NCBI RefSeq assembly: GCF_051014685.1
Contig: NW_027479551.1
Location: forward strand, 36,683 to 100,682
Direction of reading: 5' to 3'
DNA: 64,000 nucleotides
From: Ptiloglossa arizonensis
Lineage: Eukaryota; Arthropoda; Insecta; Hymenoptera; Colletidae
The position numbers and the translations under genes were made by a program. Shown here piece after piece: positions 14,802 to 28,050 of the stretch (positions within the stretch are counted from its first letter, which is position 1; every line of letters begins with the position of its first letter). The notes under the pieces are model-generated. The model was given only the letters and a program-made list of their open reading frames with translations, had not been told where the DNA came from and did no database searches.

Positions 14802-16109
14802 TATAACGTATAACGTATAACGTATAACGTATAACGTATAACGTATAACGTATAACGTATAACGTATAACGTATAAAGTATAACGTATAACGCATAACGT
14901 ATAACGCATAACGTATAACGCATAACGTATAACGCATAACGTATAACGTATAACGTATAACGTATAACGTATAACGTATAACGTATAACGTATAACGTAT
15001 AACGTATAACGTATAACGTATAACGTATAACGTATAACGTATAACGTATAACGTATAACGTATAACGTATAACGTATAACGTATAACGTATAACGTATAA
15101 CGTATAACTCATAACGTATAACGTATAACGTATAACGTATAACGTATAACGAATAACGTATAACGTATAACGTATAACGTATAATCCGTATAACCTATGA
15201 CGTATAACGTATAACTTATAACGTATAACGTATAACGTATAACGTACAACGTATAACGTATCACGTATAACGTATTACGAATAACGTATAACGTATGACG
15301 TATAACGTATAACGTATAACGTATAACGTATAACGTATAACGTATAACGTATAACGTATAACGTATAACGTATAACGTATAACGTATAACGTATAACGTA
15401 TAACGTATAACGTATAACGTATAACGTATAACGTATAAAGTATAACGTATAACGTATAACGTATAACGTATAACGTATAACGTATAACGTATAACGTATA
15501 ACGTATAACGTATAACGTATAACGTATAACGTATAACGTATAACGTATAACGTATAACGTATAACGTATAACGTATAACGTATAACGTATAACGTATAAC
15601 GTATAACGTATAACGTATAACGTATAACATGTAATGTATAACGTATAACGTATAACGTATAACAAATAACGTATAACGTATAACGCATCACGTATAACGT
15701 ATTACGAATAACGTATAACGTATGACGTATAACGTATAACGTATAACGTATAACGTATAACGTATAACGTATAACGTATAACATGTAATGTACAACGTAT
15801 AACGTATAACGAATAACGTATAACGTATAACGTATAACGTACAACGTATAACGTATAACGTATAACGTATAACGTATAGCGTATCACGTATAACGTATTA
15901 CGAATAACGTATAACGTATGACGTATAACGTATAACGTATAACGCATAACGTATAACGTATAACGTATAACGTATAACGTATAACGTATAACGTATAACG
16001 TATAACGTATACCGTGTAACGAAGTACGTATAACGTATAACGTATAACGTATAACGTATAACGTATAACGTATAACGTATAACGTATAACGTATAACATG
16101 TAATGTATA

Positions 16110-18775
16110 ACGTATAACGTATAACGTATAACGTATAACGTATAACGTACAACGTATAACGTATAACGTATAACGTATAACGTATAACGTATATCGTATA
16201 ACGTATAACGTATAACGTATAACGTATAACGTATAACGTACAACGTATAACGTACAACGTATAACGTACAACGTATAACGTACAACGTATAACGTACAAC
16301 GTATAACGTATAAAGTATAACGTATAGCGTACAACGTATAACGTATAACGTATATCGTATAACGTATAACGTATAACGTATAACGTATAACGTATAACGT
16401 ATAACGTATAACGTATAACGTATAACGTATAACGTATAACGTATAACGTATAACGTATAACGTATAACGTATAACGTATAACGTATAACGGATAACGTAT
16501 AACGTATAACGTATAACGTATAACGTATAAAGTATAACGTATAACGTATAACGTATAACGTATAACGTACAACGTATAACGTATAACATGTAATGTATAA
16601 CGTATAACGTATAACGAATAACATATAACGTATAACGTATAACGTACAACGTATAACGTATAACGTATAACGTATAACGTATAACGTATCACGTATAACG
16701 TATTACGAATAACGTATAACGTATGACGTATAACGTATAACGTATAACGTATAACGTATAACGTATAACGTATAACGTATAACGTATAACGAATAACGTA
16801 TAACGTATAACGCATCACGTATAACGTATTACGAATAACGTATAACGTATGACGTATAACGTATAACGTATAACGTATAACGTATAACGTATAACGTATA
16901 ACGTATAACGTATAACGTATAACGCATAACGTATAACGCATAACGTATAACGCATAACGTATAACGCATAACGTATAACGTATAACGTATAACGAATAAC
17001 GTATAACGTATAACGTATAACGTATAATCCGTATAACCTATGACGTATGACGTATAACTTATAACGTATAACGTATAACGTATAACGTACAACGTATAAC
17101 GTATCACGTATAACGTATTACGAATAACGTATAACGTATGACGTATAACGTATAACGTATAACGTATAACGTATAACGGATAACGTATAACGTATAACGT
17201 ATAACGTATAACGTATAACGTATAACGTATAACGTATAACGTATAACGTATAACGTATAACGTATAACGTATAACGTATAACGTATAACGTATAACGTAT
17301 AACGTATAACGTATAACGTATAACGTATAAAGTATAACGTATAACGTATAACGTATAACGTATAACGTACAACGTATAACGTATAACATGTAATGTATAA
17401 CGTATAACGTATAACGAATAACATATAACGTATAACGTATAACGTACAACGTATAACGTACAACGTATAACGTATAACGTATAACGTATAACGTATAACG
17501 TATAACGTATAACGTATAACGTATAACGTATAACGTATAACGTATAACGTATAACGTATAACGTATAACGTACAACGTATAACGTACAACGTATAACGTA
17601 TAACGTATAACGTATAACGTATAACGTATAACGTATAACGTATAACGTATAACGTATAACGTATAACGTATAACGTATAACGTATAACGTATAACGTATA
17701 ACGTATAACGTATAACGTATAACGTATAACGTATAACGTATAACGTATAACGTATAACATGTAATGTATAACGTATAACGTATAACGTATAACGAATAAC
17801 GTATAACGTATAACGCATCACGTATAACGTATTACGAATAACGTATAACGTATGACGTATAACGTATAACGTATAACGTATAACGTATAACGTATAACGT
17901 ATAACGTATAACTCATAACGTATAACGTATAACGTATAACGTATAACGTATAACGAATAACGTATAACGTATAACGTATAACGTATAATCCGTATAACCT
18001 ATGACGTATAACGTATAACTAATAACGTATAACGTATAACGTATAACGTACAACGTATAACGTATAACGTATAACGTATAACGTATAACGTATAACGTAT
18101 AACGTATAACGTATAACGTATAACGTATAACGTATAACGTATAACGTATAACGTATAACGTATAACGTATAACGTATAACGTATAACGTATAACGTATAA
18201 CGTATAACTAATAACGTATAACGTACAACGTATAACGTACAACGTATAACGTATAACGTATAACGTATAACGTATAACGTATAACGTATAACGTATAACG
18301 TATAACGTATAACGTATAACGTATAACGTATAACGTATAACGCATAACGTATAACGCATAACGTATAACGCATAACGTATAACGCATAACGTATAACGTA
18401 TAACGTATAACGTATAACGAATAACGTATAACGTATAACGTATAACGTATAACGTATAACGTATAACGTATAACGTATAACGTATAACGTATAACGTATA
18501 ACGTATAACGTATAACGTATAACGTATAACGTATAACGTATAACGTATAACGTATAACGTATAATGTATAACTCATAACGTATAACGTATAACGTATAAC
18601 GTATAACGTATAACGTATAACGTATAACGTATAACGTATAACGTATAACGTATAACGTATAAAGTATAACGTATAACGTATAACGTATAACGTATAACGT
18701 ACAACGTATAACGTATAACATGTAATGTATAACGTATAACGTATAACGAATAACATATAACGTATAACGTATAAC
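16110..18775. repeat. 3,030-bp period HOR, first copy
   Basis: Every marker I compared recurs exactly 3,030 bp downstream: the dimer array 16,239/19,269, AATCCG 17,026/20,056 and 17,987/21,017, CGGATAACG 17,177/20,207, and ACATGTAATG 17,757/20,787. No difference was noticed inside the block. Left of about 16,110 and right of about 18,775 the copies diverge. The period is 432 units plus 6 bp, explained by three AATCCG insertions. Confidence 0.92.
16239..16301. repeat. 14-bp dimer array, 5 dimers
   Basis: TACAACG occurs at 16,239, 16,253, 16,267, 16,281 and 16,295, followed by the TATAAAG, TATAGCG cassette. Confidence 0.95.
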
Positions 18776-19139
18776 GTATAACGTATAACGTATAACGTAT
18801 AACGTATAACGTATAACGTATAACGTATAACGTATAACGTATAACGTATAACGTATAACGTATAACGTATAACATGTAATGTATAACGTATAACGTATAA
18901 CGTATAACGAATAACGTATAACGTATAACGCATCACGTATAACGTATTACGAATAACGTATAACGTATGACGTATAACGTATAACGTATAACGTATAACG
19001 TATAACGTATAACGTATAACGTATAACTCATAACGTATAACGTATAACGTATAACGTATAACGTATAACGAATAACGTATAACGTATAACGTATAACGTA
19101 TAATCCGTATAACCTATGACGTATAACGTATAACTAATA

Positions 19140-21805
19140 ACGTATAACGTATAACGTATAACGTATAACGTATAACGTACAACGTATAACGTATAACGTA
19201 TAACGTATAACGTATAACGTATATCGTATAACGTATAACGTATAACGTATAACGTATAACGTATAACGTACAACGTATAACGTACAACGTATAACGTACA
19301 ACGTATAACGTACAACGTATAACGTACAACGTATAACGTATAAAGTATAACGTATAGCGTACAACGTATAACGTATAACGTATATCGTATAACGTATAAC
19401 GTATAACGTATAACGTATAACGTATAACGTATAACGTATAACGTATAACGTATAACGTATAACGTATAACGTATAACGTATAACGTATAACGTATAACGT
19501 ATAACGTATAACGTATAACGGATAACGTATAACGTATAACGTATAACGTATAACGTATAAAGTATAACGTATAACGTATAACGTATAACGTATAACGTAC
19601 AACGTATAACGTATAACATGTAATGTATAACGTATAACGTATAACGAATAACATATAACGTATAACGTATAACGTACAACGTATAACGTATAACGTATAA
19701 CGTATAACGTATAACGTATCACGTATAACGTATTACGAATAACGTATAACGTATGACGTATAACGTATAACGTATAACGTATAACGTATAACGTATAACG
19801 TATAACGTATAACGTATAACGAATAACGTATAACGTATAACGCATCACGTATAACGTATTACGAATAACGTATAACGTATGACGTATAACGTATAACGTA
19901 TAACGTATAACGTATAACGTATAACGTATAACGTATAACGTATAACGTATAACGCATAACGTATAACGCATAACGTATAACGCATAACGTATAACGCATA
20001 ACGTATAACGTATAACGTATAACGAATAACGTATAACGTATAACGTATAACGTATAATCCGTATAACCTATGACGTATGACGTATAACTTATAACGTATA
20101 ACGTATAACGTATAACGTACAACGTATAACGTATCACGTATAACGTATTACGAATAACGTATAACGTATGACGTATAACGTATAACGTATAACGTATAAC
20201 GTATAACGGATAACGTATAACGTATAACGTATAACGTATAACGTATAACGTATAACGTATAACGTATAACGTATAACGTATAACGTATAACGTATAACGT
20301 ATAACGTATAACGTATAACGTATAACGTATAACGTATAACGTATAACGTATAACGTATAAAGTATAACGTATAACGTATAACGTATAACGTATAACGTAC
20401 AACGTATAACGTATAACATGTAATGTATAACGTATAACGTATAACGAATAACATATAACGTATAACGTATAACGTACAACGTATAACGTACAACGTATAA
20501 CGTATAACGTATAACGTATAACGTATAACGTATAACGTATAACGTATAACGTATAACGTATAACGTATAACGTATAACGTATAACGTATAACGTATAACG
20601 TACAACGTATAACGTACAACGTATAACGTATAACGTATAACGTATAACGTATAACGTATAACGTATAACGTATAACGTATAACGTATAACGTATAACGTA
20701 TAACGTATAACGTATAACGTATAACGTATAACGTATAACGTATAACGTATAACGTATAACGTATAACGTATAACGTATAACGTATAACATGTAATGTATA
20801 ACGTATAACGTATAACGTATAACGAATAACGTATAACGTATAACGCATCACGTATAACGTATTACGAATAACGTATAACGTATGACGTATAACGTATAAC
20901 GTATAACGTATAACGTATAACGTATAACGTATAACGTATAACTCATAACGTATAACGTATAACGTATAACGTATAACGTATAACGAATAACGTATAACGT
21001 ATAACGTATAACGTATAATCCGTATAACCTATGACGTATAACGTATAACTAATAACGTATAACGTATAACGTATAACGTACAACGTATAACGTATAACGT
21101 ATAACGTATAACGTATAACGTATAACGTATAACGTATAACGTATAACGTATAACGTATAACGTATAACGTATAACGTATAACGTATAACGTATAACGTAT
21201 AACGTATAACGTATAACGTATAACGTATAACGTATAACTAATAACGTATAACGTACAACGTATAACGTACAACGTATAACGTATAACGTATAACGTATAA
21301 CGTATAACGTATAACGTATAACGTATAACGTATAACGTATAACGTATAACGTATAACGTATAACGTATAACGCATAACGTATAACGCATAACGTATAACG
21401 CATAACGTATAACGCATAACGTATAACGTATAACGTATAACGTATAACGAATAACGTATAACGTATAACGTATAACGTATAACGTATAACGTATAACGTA
21501 TAACGTATAACGTATAACGTATAACGTATAACGTATAACGTATAACGTATAACGTATAACGTATAACGTATAACGTATAACGTATAACGTATAATGTATA
21601 ACTCATAACGTATAACGTATAACGTATAACGTATAACGTATAACGTATAACGTATAACGTATAACGTATAACGTATAACGTATAACGTATAAAGTATAAC
21701 GTATAACGTATAACGTATAACGTATAACGTACAACGTATAACGTATAACATGTAATGTATAACGTATAACGTATAACGAATAACATATAACGTATAACGT
21801 ATAAC
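19140..21805. repeat. 3,030-bp period HOR, second copy
   Basis: This is the partner of 16,110-18,775, apparently identical to it. The right boundary is seen where 21,801 reads GTACAACATATAACG but 18,771 has canonical units. The 364 bp between the copies (18,776-19,139) are satellite containing ACATGTAATG and TATTACG cassettes. Confidence 0.92.
19269..19331. repeat. 14-bp dimer array, 5 dimers
   Basis: TACAACG alternates with TATAACG; this is the exact 3,030-bp copy of the array at 16,239. Confidence 0.95.
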
Positions 21806-21949
21806 GTACAACATATAACGTATAACGTATAACGTATAACGTATAACGTATAACGTATAACGTATAACGTATAACGTATAACGTATAACGTATAACGTAT
21901 AACGTATAACGTACAACGTATAACGTACAACGTATAACGTACAACGTAT

Positions 21950-23150
21950 AACGTATAACGTATAACGTATAACGTATAACGTATAACGTATAACGTATAA
22001 CGTATAACGTATAACGTATAACGTATAACGTATAACGTATAACGTATAACGTATAACGTATAACGTATAACGTATAACGTATAACGTATAACGTATAACG
22101 TATAACGTATAACGTATAACATGTAATGTATAACGTATAACGTATAACGTATAACGAATAACGTATAACGTATAACCCATCACGTATAACGTATTACGAA
22201 TAACGTATAACGTATGACGTATAACGTATAACGTATAACGTATAACGTATAACGTATAACGTATAACGTATAACATGTAATGTACAACGTATAACGTATA
22301 ACGAATAACGTATAACGTATAACGTATAACGTACAACGTATAACGTATAACGTATAACGTATAACGTATAGCGTATCACGTATAACGTATTACGAATAAC
22401 GTATAACGTATGACGTATAACGTATAACGTATAACGCATAACGTATAACGTATAACGTATAACGTATAACGTATAACGTATAACGTATAACGTATAACAT
22501 GTAATGTATAACGTATAACGTATATCGAATAACGTATAACGTATAACGTATAACGTACAACGTATAACGTATAACGTATAACGTATAACGTATAACGTAT
22601 AACGTATAACGTATAACGTATAACGTATAACGTATAACGTATAACGTATAACGTATAACGTATAACGTATAACGTATAACATGTAATGTATAACGTATAA
22701 CGTATAACGTATAACGTATAACGTATAACGTACAACGTATAACGTATAACGTATAACGTATAACGTATAACGTATATCGTATAACGTATAACGTATAACG
22801 TATAACGTATAACGTATAACGTACAACGTATAACGTACAACGTATAACGTACAACGTATAACGTACAACGTATAACGTACAACGTATAACGTATAAAGTA
22901 TAACGTATAGCGTACAACGTATAACGTATAACGTATATCGTATAACGTATAACGTATAACGTATAACGTATAACGTATAACGTATAACGTATAACGTATA
23001 ACGTATAACGTATAACGTATAACGTATAACGTATAACGTATAACGTATAACGTATAACGTATAACGTATAACGTATAACGTATAACGTATAACGCATAAA
23101 GTATAACGCATAACGTATAACGCATAACGTATAACGCATAACGTATAACG
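21950..23150. repeat. 1,787-bp period HOR, first copy
   Basis: A rare CCCATCACG variant at 22,176 recurs at 23,963 (and at 10,582 in copy A). ACATG recurs at 22,119/23,906. The offset falls to 1,780 further right (dimer array 22,822/24,602; CATAAAG near 23,095/24,875), one unit less. Divergence begins near 23,150/24,930. Confidence 0.85.
22822..22884. repeat. 14-bp dimer array, 5 dimers
   Basis: TACAACG occurs at 22,822, 22,836, 22,850, 22,864 and 22,878. Confidence 0.95.
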
Positions 23151-23736
23151 TATAACGTATAACGGATAACGTATAACGTATAACGTATAACGTATAACGT
23201 ATAACGTATAACGTATAACGTATAACGTATAACGTATAACGTATAACGTATAACGTATAACGTATAACGTATAAGGTATAACGTATAACGTATAACGTAT
23301 AACGTATAAAGTATAACGTATAACGTATAACGTATAACGTATAACGTATAACGCATAACGTATAACGCATAACGTATAACGCATAACGTATAACGCATAA
23401 CGTATAACGTATAACGTATAACGAATAACGTATAACGTATAACGTATAACGTATAATCCGTATAACCTATGACGTATGACGTATAACTTATAACGTATAA
23501 CGTATAACGTATAACGTACAACGTATAACGTATCACGTATAACGTATTACGAATAACGTATAACGTATGACGTATAACGTATAACGTATAACGTATAACG
23601 TATAACGGATAACGTATAACGTATAACGTATAACGTATAACGTATAACGTATAACGTATAACGTATAACGTATAACGTATAACGTATAACGTATAACGTA
23701 TAACGTATAACGTATAACGTATAACGTATAACGTAT

Positions 23737-24930
23737 AACGTATAACGTATAACGTATAAAGTATAACGTATAACGTATAACGTATAACGTATAACGTATA
23801 ACGTATAACGTATAACGTATAACGTATAACGTATAACGTATAACGTATAACGTATAACGTATAACGTATAACGTATAACGTATAACGTATAACGTATAAC
23901 GTATAACATGTAATGTATAACGTATAACGTATAACGTATAACGAATAACGTATAACGTATAACCCATCACGTATAACGTATTACGAATAACGTATAACGT
24001 ATGACGTATAACGTATAACGTATAACGTATAACGTATAACGTATAACGTATAACGTATAACATGTAATGTACAACGTATAACGTATAACGAATAACGTAT
24101 AACGTATAACGTATAACGTACAACGTATAACGTATAACGTATAACGTATAACGTATAGCGTATCACGTATAACGTATTACGAATAACGTATAACGTATGA
24201 CGTATAACGTATAACGTATAACGCATAACGTATAACGTATAACGTATAACGTATAACGTATAACGTATAACGTATAACGTATAACATGTAATGTATAACG
24301 TATAACGTATATCGAATAACGTATAACGTATAACGTATAACGTACAACGTATAACGTATAACGTATAACGTATAACGTATAACGTATAACGTATAACGTA
24401 TAACGTATAACGTATAACGTATAACGTATAACGTATAACGTATAACGTATAACGTATAACATGTAATGTATAACGTATAACGTATAACGTATAACGTATA
24501 ACGTATAACGTACAACGTATAACGTATAACGTATAACGTATAACGTATAACGTATATCGTATAACGTATAACGTATAACGTATAACGTATAACGTATAAC
24601 GTACAACGTATAACGTACAACGTATAACGTACAACGTATAACGTACAACGTATAACGTACAACGTATAACGTATAAAGTATAACGTATAGCGTACAACGT
24701 ATAACGTATAACGTATATCGTATAACGTATAACGTATAACGTATAACGTATAACGTATAACGTATAACGTATAACGTATAACGTATAACGTATAACGTAT
24801 AACGTATAACGTATAACGTATAACGTATAACGTATAACGTATAACGTATAACGTATAACGTATAACGTATAACGCATAAAGTATAACGCATAACGTATAA
24901 CGCATAACGTATAACGCATAACGTATAACG
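23737..24930. repeat. 1,787-bp period HOR, second copy
   Basis: This is the tandem partner of 21,950-23,150 with the same CCCATCACG, TATCACG, ACATGTAATG and dimer-array order. It ends in a run of alternating CATAACG units (about 24,873-24,965) longer than that of the first copy. Confidence 0.85.
24602..24664. repeat. 14-bp dimer array, 5 dimers
   Basis: TACAACG occurs every 14 bp from 24,602 to 24,658; this is the 1,780-bp copy of the array at 22,822. Confidence 0.95.
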
Positions 24931-26227
24931 CATAACGTATAACGCATAACGTATAACGCATAACGTATAACGTATAACGTATAACGTATAACGTATAACG
25001 TATAACGTATAACGTATAACGTATAACGTATAACGTATAACGTATAACGTATAACGTATAACGTATAACGTATAACGTATAACGTATAACGTATAACGTA
25101 TAACGTATAACTCATAACGTATAACCTATAACGTATAACGTATAACGTATAACGAATAACGTATAACGTATAACGTATAACGTATAATCCGTATAACGTA
25201 TAACGAATAACGTACAACGTATAACGTATAACATGTAATGTATAACGTATAACGTATAACGAATAACATATAACGTATAACGTATAACGTACAACGTATA
25301 ACGTATAACGTATAACGTATAACGTATAACGTATAACGTATAACGTATAACGTATAACGTATAACGTATAACGTATAACGTATAACGTACAACGTATAAC
25401 GTACGACGTATAACGTATAACGTATAACGTATAACGTATAACGTATAACGTATAACGTATAACGTATAACGTATAACGTATAACGTATAACGTATAACGT
25501 ATAACGTATAACGTATAACGTATAACGTATAACGTATAACATGTAATGTATAACGTATAACGTATAACGTATAACGAATAACGTATAACGTATAACGCAT
25601 CTCGTATAACGTATTACGAATAACGTATAACGTATGACGTATAACGTATAACGTATAACGTATAACGTATAACGTATAACGTATAACGTATAACATGTAA
25701 TGTACAACGTATAACGTATAACGAATAACGTATAACGTATAACGTATAACGTACAACGTATAACGTATAACGTATAACGTATAACGTATAGCGTATCACG
25801 TATAACGTATTACGAATAACGTATAACGTATGACGTATAACGTATAACGTATAACGTATAACGTATAACGTATAACGTATAACGTATAACGTATAACGTA
25901 TAACGTATAACGTATAACATGTAATGTATAACGTATAACGTATATCGAATAACGTATAACGTATAACGTATAACGTACAACGTATAACGTATAACGTATA
26001 ACGTATAACGTATAACGTAAAACGTATAACGTATAACGTATAACGTATAACGTATAACGTATAACGTATAACGTATAACGTATAACATGTAATGTATAAC
26101 GTATAACGTATAACGTATAACGTATAACGTATAACGTACAACGTATAACGTATAACGTATAACGTATAACGTATAACGTATATCGTATAACGTATAACGT
26201 ATAACGTATAACGTATAACGTATAACG
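24931..26227. repeat. Satellite stretch, rearranged left-domain variants
   Basis: No gene is seen. A CATAACG run is followed by about 140 bp of canonical units, a shortened AATCCG context at 25,186, a single TACGACG unit (25,403), a unique CATCTCG unit (25,600) and several ACATGTAATG pairs. The order resembles earlier left-domain blocks but is not a straight copy of any. Confidence 0.75.
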
Positions 26228-26290
26228 TACAACGTATAACGTACAACGTATAACGTACAACGTATAACGTACAACGTATAACGTACAACG
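26228..26290. repeat. 14-bp dimer array, 5 dimers
   Basis: TACAACG alternates with TATAACG from 26,228, followed by the TATAAAG, TATAGCG, TACAACG cassette. Confidence 0.95.
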
Positions 26291-26299
26291 TATAACGTA

Positions 26300-27350
26300 T
26301 AAAGTATAACGTATAGCGTACAACGTATAACGTATAACGTATATCGTATAACGTATAACGTATAACGTGTAACGTATAACGTATAACGTATAACATGTAA
26401 TGTATAACGTATAACGTATAATGTGTAACGTATAACGTATAACGTATAACATGTAATGTATAACGTATAACGTATAATGTGTAACGTATAACGTATAACG
26501 TATAACGTACAACGTATAACGTATCACGTATAACGTATTACGAATAACGTATAACGTATAACGTATAACGTAACACCTATAACGTATAGAGTATAACGTA
26601 TAGCGTACAACGTATAACGTATAACGTATATCGTATAACGTATAACGTATAACGTGTAACGTATAACGTATAACGTATAACGCATAACGTATAACGTATA
26701 ACGTATAACGTATAACGTATAACGTATATCGTATAACGTATAACGTATAACGTATAACGTATAACGTATAACGTACAACGTATAACGTACAACGTATAAC
26801 GTACAACGTATAACGTACAACGTATAACGTACAACGTATAACGTATAAAGTATAACGTATAACGTACAACGTATAACGTATAACGTATAACGTATAACGT
26901 ATAGCGTATCACGTATAACGTATTACGAATAACGTATAACGTATGACGTATAACGTATAACGTATAACGCATAACGTATAACGTATAACGTATAACGTAT
27001 AACGTATAACATATAACGAATAACGTAAAACGCATAACGTATAACGTATAACGTATAACGTATAACGTATAACGTATAACGTATAACGTATAACGTATAA
27101 CGTATAACGTATAACGTGTAACGGATAACGTATAACGAATAACGTAAAACGTATAACGCATGACGTATAACGTATAACGTATAACGTATAACGTATAACG
27201 TATAACGTATAACGTATAACGTATAACGTATAACGTATAACGTATAACGTATAACGTATAACGTATAACGTATAACGTATACCGTATAACGTATAACGTA
27301 TAACTTATAACGTATATCGTAAAACGTATAACGTATGACGTATAAAGAAT
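26300..27350. repeat. Transition zone between left and right variant domains
   Basis: Left-type markers (ACATGTAATG at 26,393 and 26,449, a dimer array at 26,774, TATCACG/TATTACG at 26,886-26,926) are interleaved with the first right-type variants (TGTAACG at 26,368, TAAAACG at 27,024, AAAGAATAACG at 27,347). It also holds one-off units near 26,571 (TAACACC and TATAGAG). No unique sequence separates the two domains. Confidence 0.8.
26774..26836. repeat. Last 14-bp dimer array, 5 dimers
   Basis: TACAACG occurs at 26,774, 26,788, 26,802, 26,816 and 26,830. No such array was seen in the remaining 37 kb. Confidence 0.95.
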
Positions 27351-28050
27351 AACGTATAACGTATAACGTATAAAGAATAACGTATAACGTATAACGTATA
27401 ACGAATAACGTAAAACGTATAACGTATAACGCATAACGTATAACGTATAACGTATAACGTATAACGTAAAACGTATAACGCATAACGTATATCGTATACC
27501 GTATAACGTATAACGTATATCGTATAACGTATAACGCATAAAGAATAACGTATAACGTATAACGTATAACGTATAACGTATAACGAATAACGTAAAACGT
27601 ATAACGCATAACATATATCGTATACCGTATAACGTATAACGTATATCGTATAACGTATAACGCATAAAGAATAACGTATAACGTATAACCTATGACGTAT
27701 AACGTATAACGTATAACGTATATCGTATAACGTATAACGTATAACGTATAACGTATAACGTATGACGTATAACGTATAACGTATAACGTATAACGTATAA
27801 CGTATAACGTATAACGTATAACGTATTACGTATAACGTATAACGTATAACGTATAACGTATACCGTATGACGTATAACGTATGACGTATCACGAATAACG
27901 TAAAACGTATAACGCATAACGTATAACGTATAACGTGTAACGAAGAACGTATAACGAATAACGTAAAACGTATAACGCTTAACATGTAACGTATAACGTA
28001 TAACGTATAACGTATAACGTATAACGTATAACGTATAACGTATAACGTAT
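27351..28050. repeat. Right-domain satellite without clear tandem partner
   Basis: No gene is seen. It carries AAAGAATAACG, TAAAACG and TATACCG variants. A rare GCTTAACATG variant at 27,977 recurs only at 44,608, with surrounding TATCACG and TAAAACG units also shared, so this part is related to 44.5-44.8 kb. Confidence 0.75.

Larger units (their letters stand above)
12391..23655. repeat. 12.39-kb higher-order repeat, copy B
   Basis: This is the second copy of the barcode beginning at position 1. It is collinear with copy A but rearranged: it lacks about 259 bp and 406 bp found in A, has about 210 bp extra (near 14.02-14.25 kb), skips about 1 kb corresponding to A 5.0-6.0 kb, and has its own 3,030-bp internal duplication. 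Its last part (22,144-23,655) matches A 10,550-12,060 at an offset of 11,594. Beyond about 23,655 the match to A stops, where A has a CGTTTAACG variant and B does not. Confidence 0.8.
1454..25191. repeat. Sixteen AATCCG +2-bp insertion sites
   Basis: A unit boundary is expanded by two bases (AATCCG instead of AACG) at 1,454, 2,849, 6,071, 7,018, 8,476, 9,437, 11,861, 13,592, 15,183, 17,026, 17,987, 19,102, 20,056, 21,017, 23,455 and 25,186. All but the last are followed by the same context, TATAACC then TATGACG. Each shifts the heptamer register by +2. I saw none after 25,191. The shared context points to one original insertion spread by duplication, with the 25,186 copy joined to different flanking units. 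Confidence 0.92.
1..26400. repeat. Left variant domain of the satellite
   Basis: This part is marked by a set of variant units that are rare or absent to the right: the pair written ACATGTAATG, alternating TACAACG dimers, runs of CATAACG units, AATCCG insertions, and the order TATCACG, TATAACG, TATTACG, AATAACG, TATAACG, TATGACG. The last cassette recurs about 30 times (for example 1,529, 2,926, 4,751, 6,148, 8,552, 11,937, 13,667, 15,258 and 16,686). Right-domain hallmarks such as GTGTAACGAAGAACG and AAAGAATAACG are missing here. Confidence 0.9.
1176..26458. repeat. ACATGTAATG variant pair, about 49 copies
   Basis: In two adjacent units three transitions occur together: the first CpG becomes CpA, an A becomes G, and the second CpG becomes TpG, giving ACATGTAATG. 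Copies include 1,177, 3,233, 4,166, 5,784, 8,836, 9,207, 13,313, 15,627, 17,757, 19,617, 22,119, 24,470 and 26,449. The pair is confined to the left domain. Because all copies share all three changes, it is a single variant that was amplified. Confidence 0.9.

Noticed and set aside
26300..27350. Transposon or unique insertion at the domain switch
   Set aside because: Every unit across the switch is still a 7-bp variant in register; no inverted repeats, target duplications or foreign sequence are seen.
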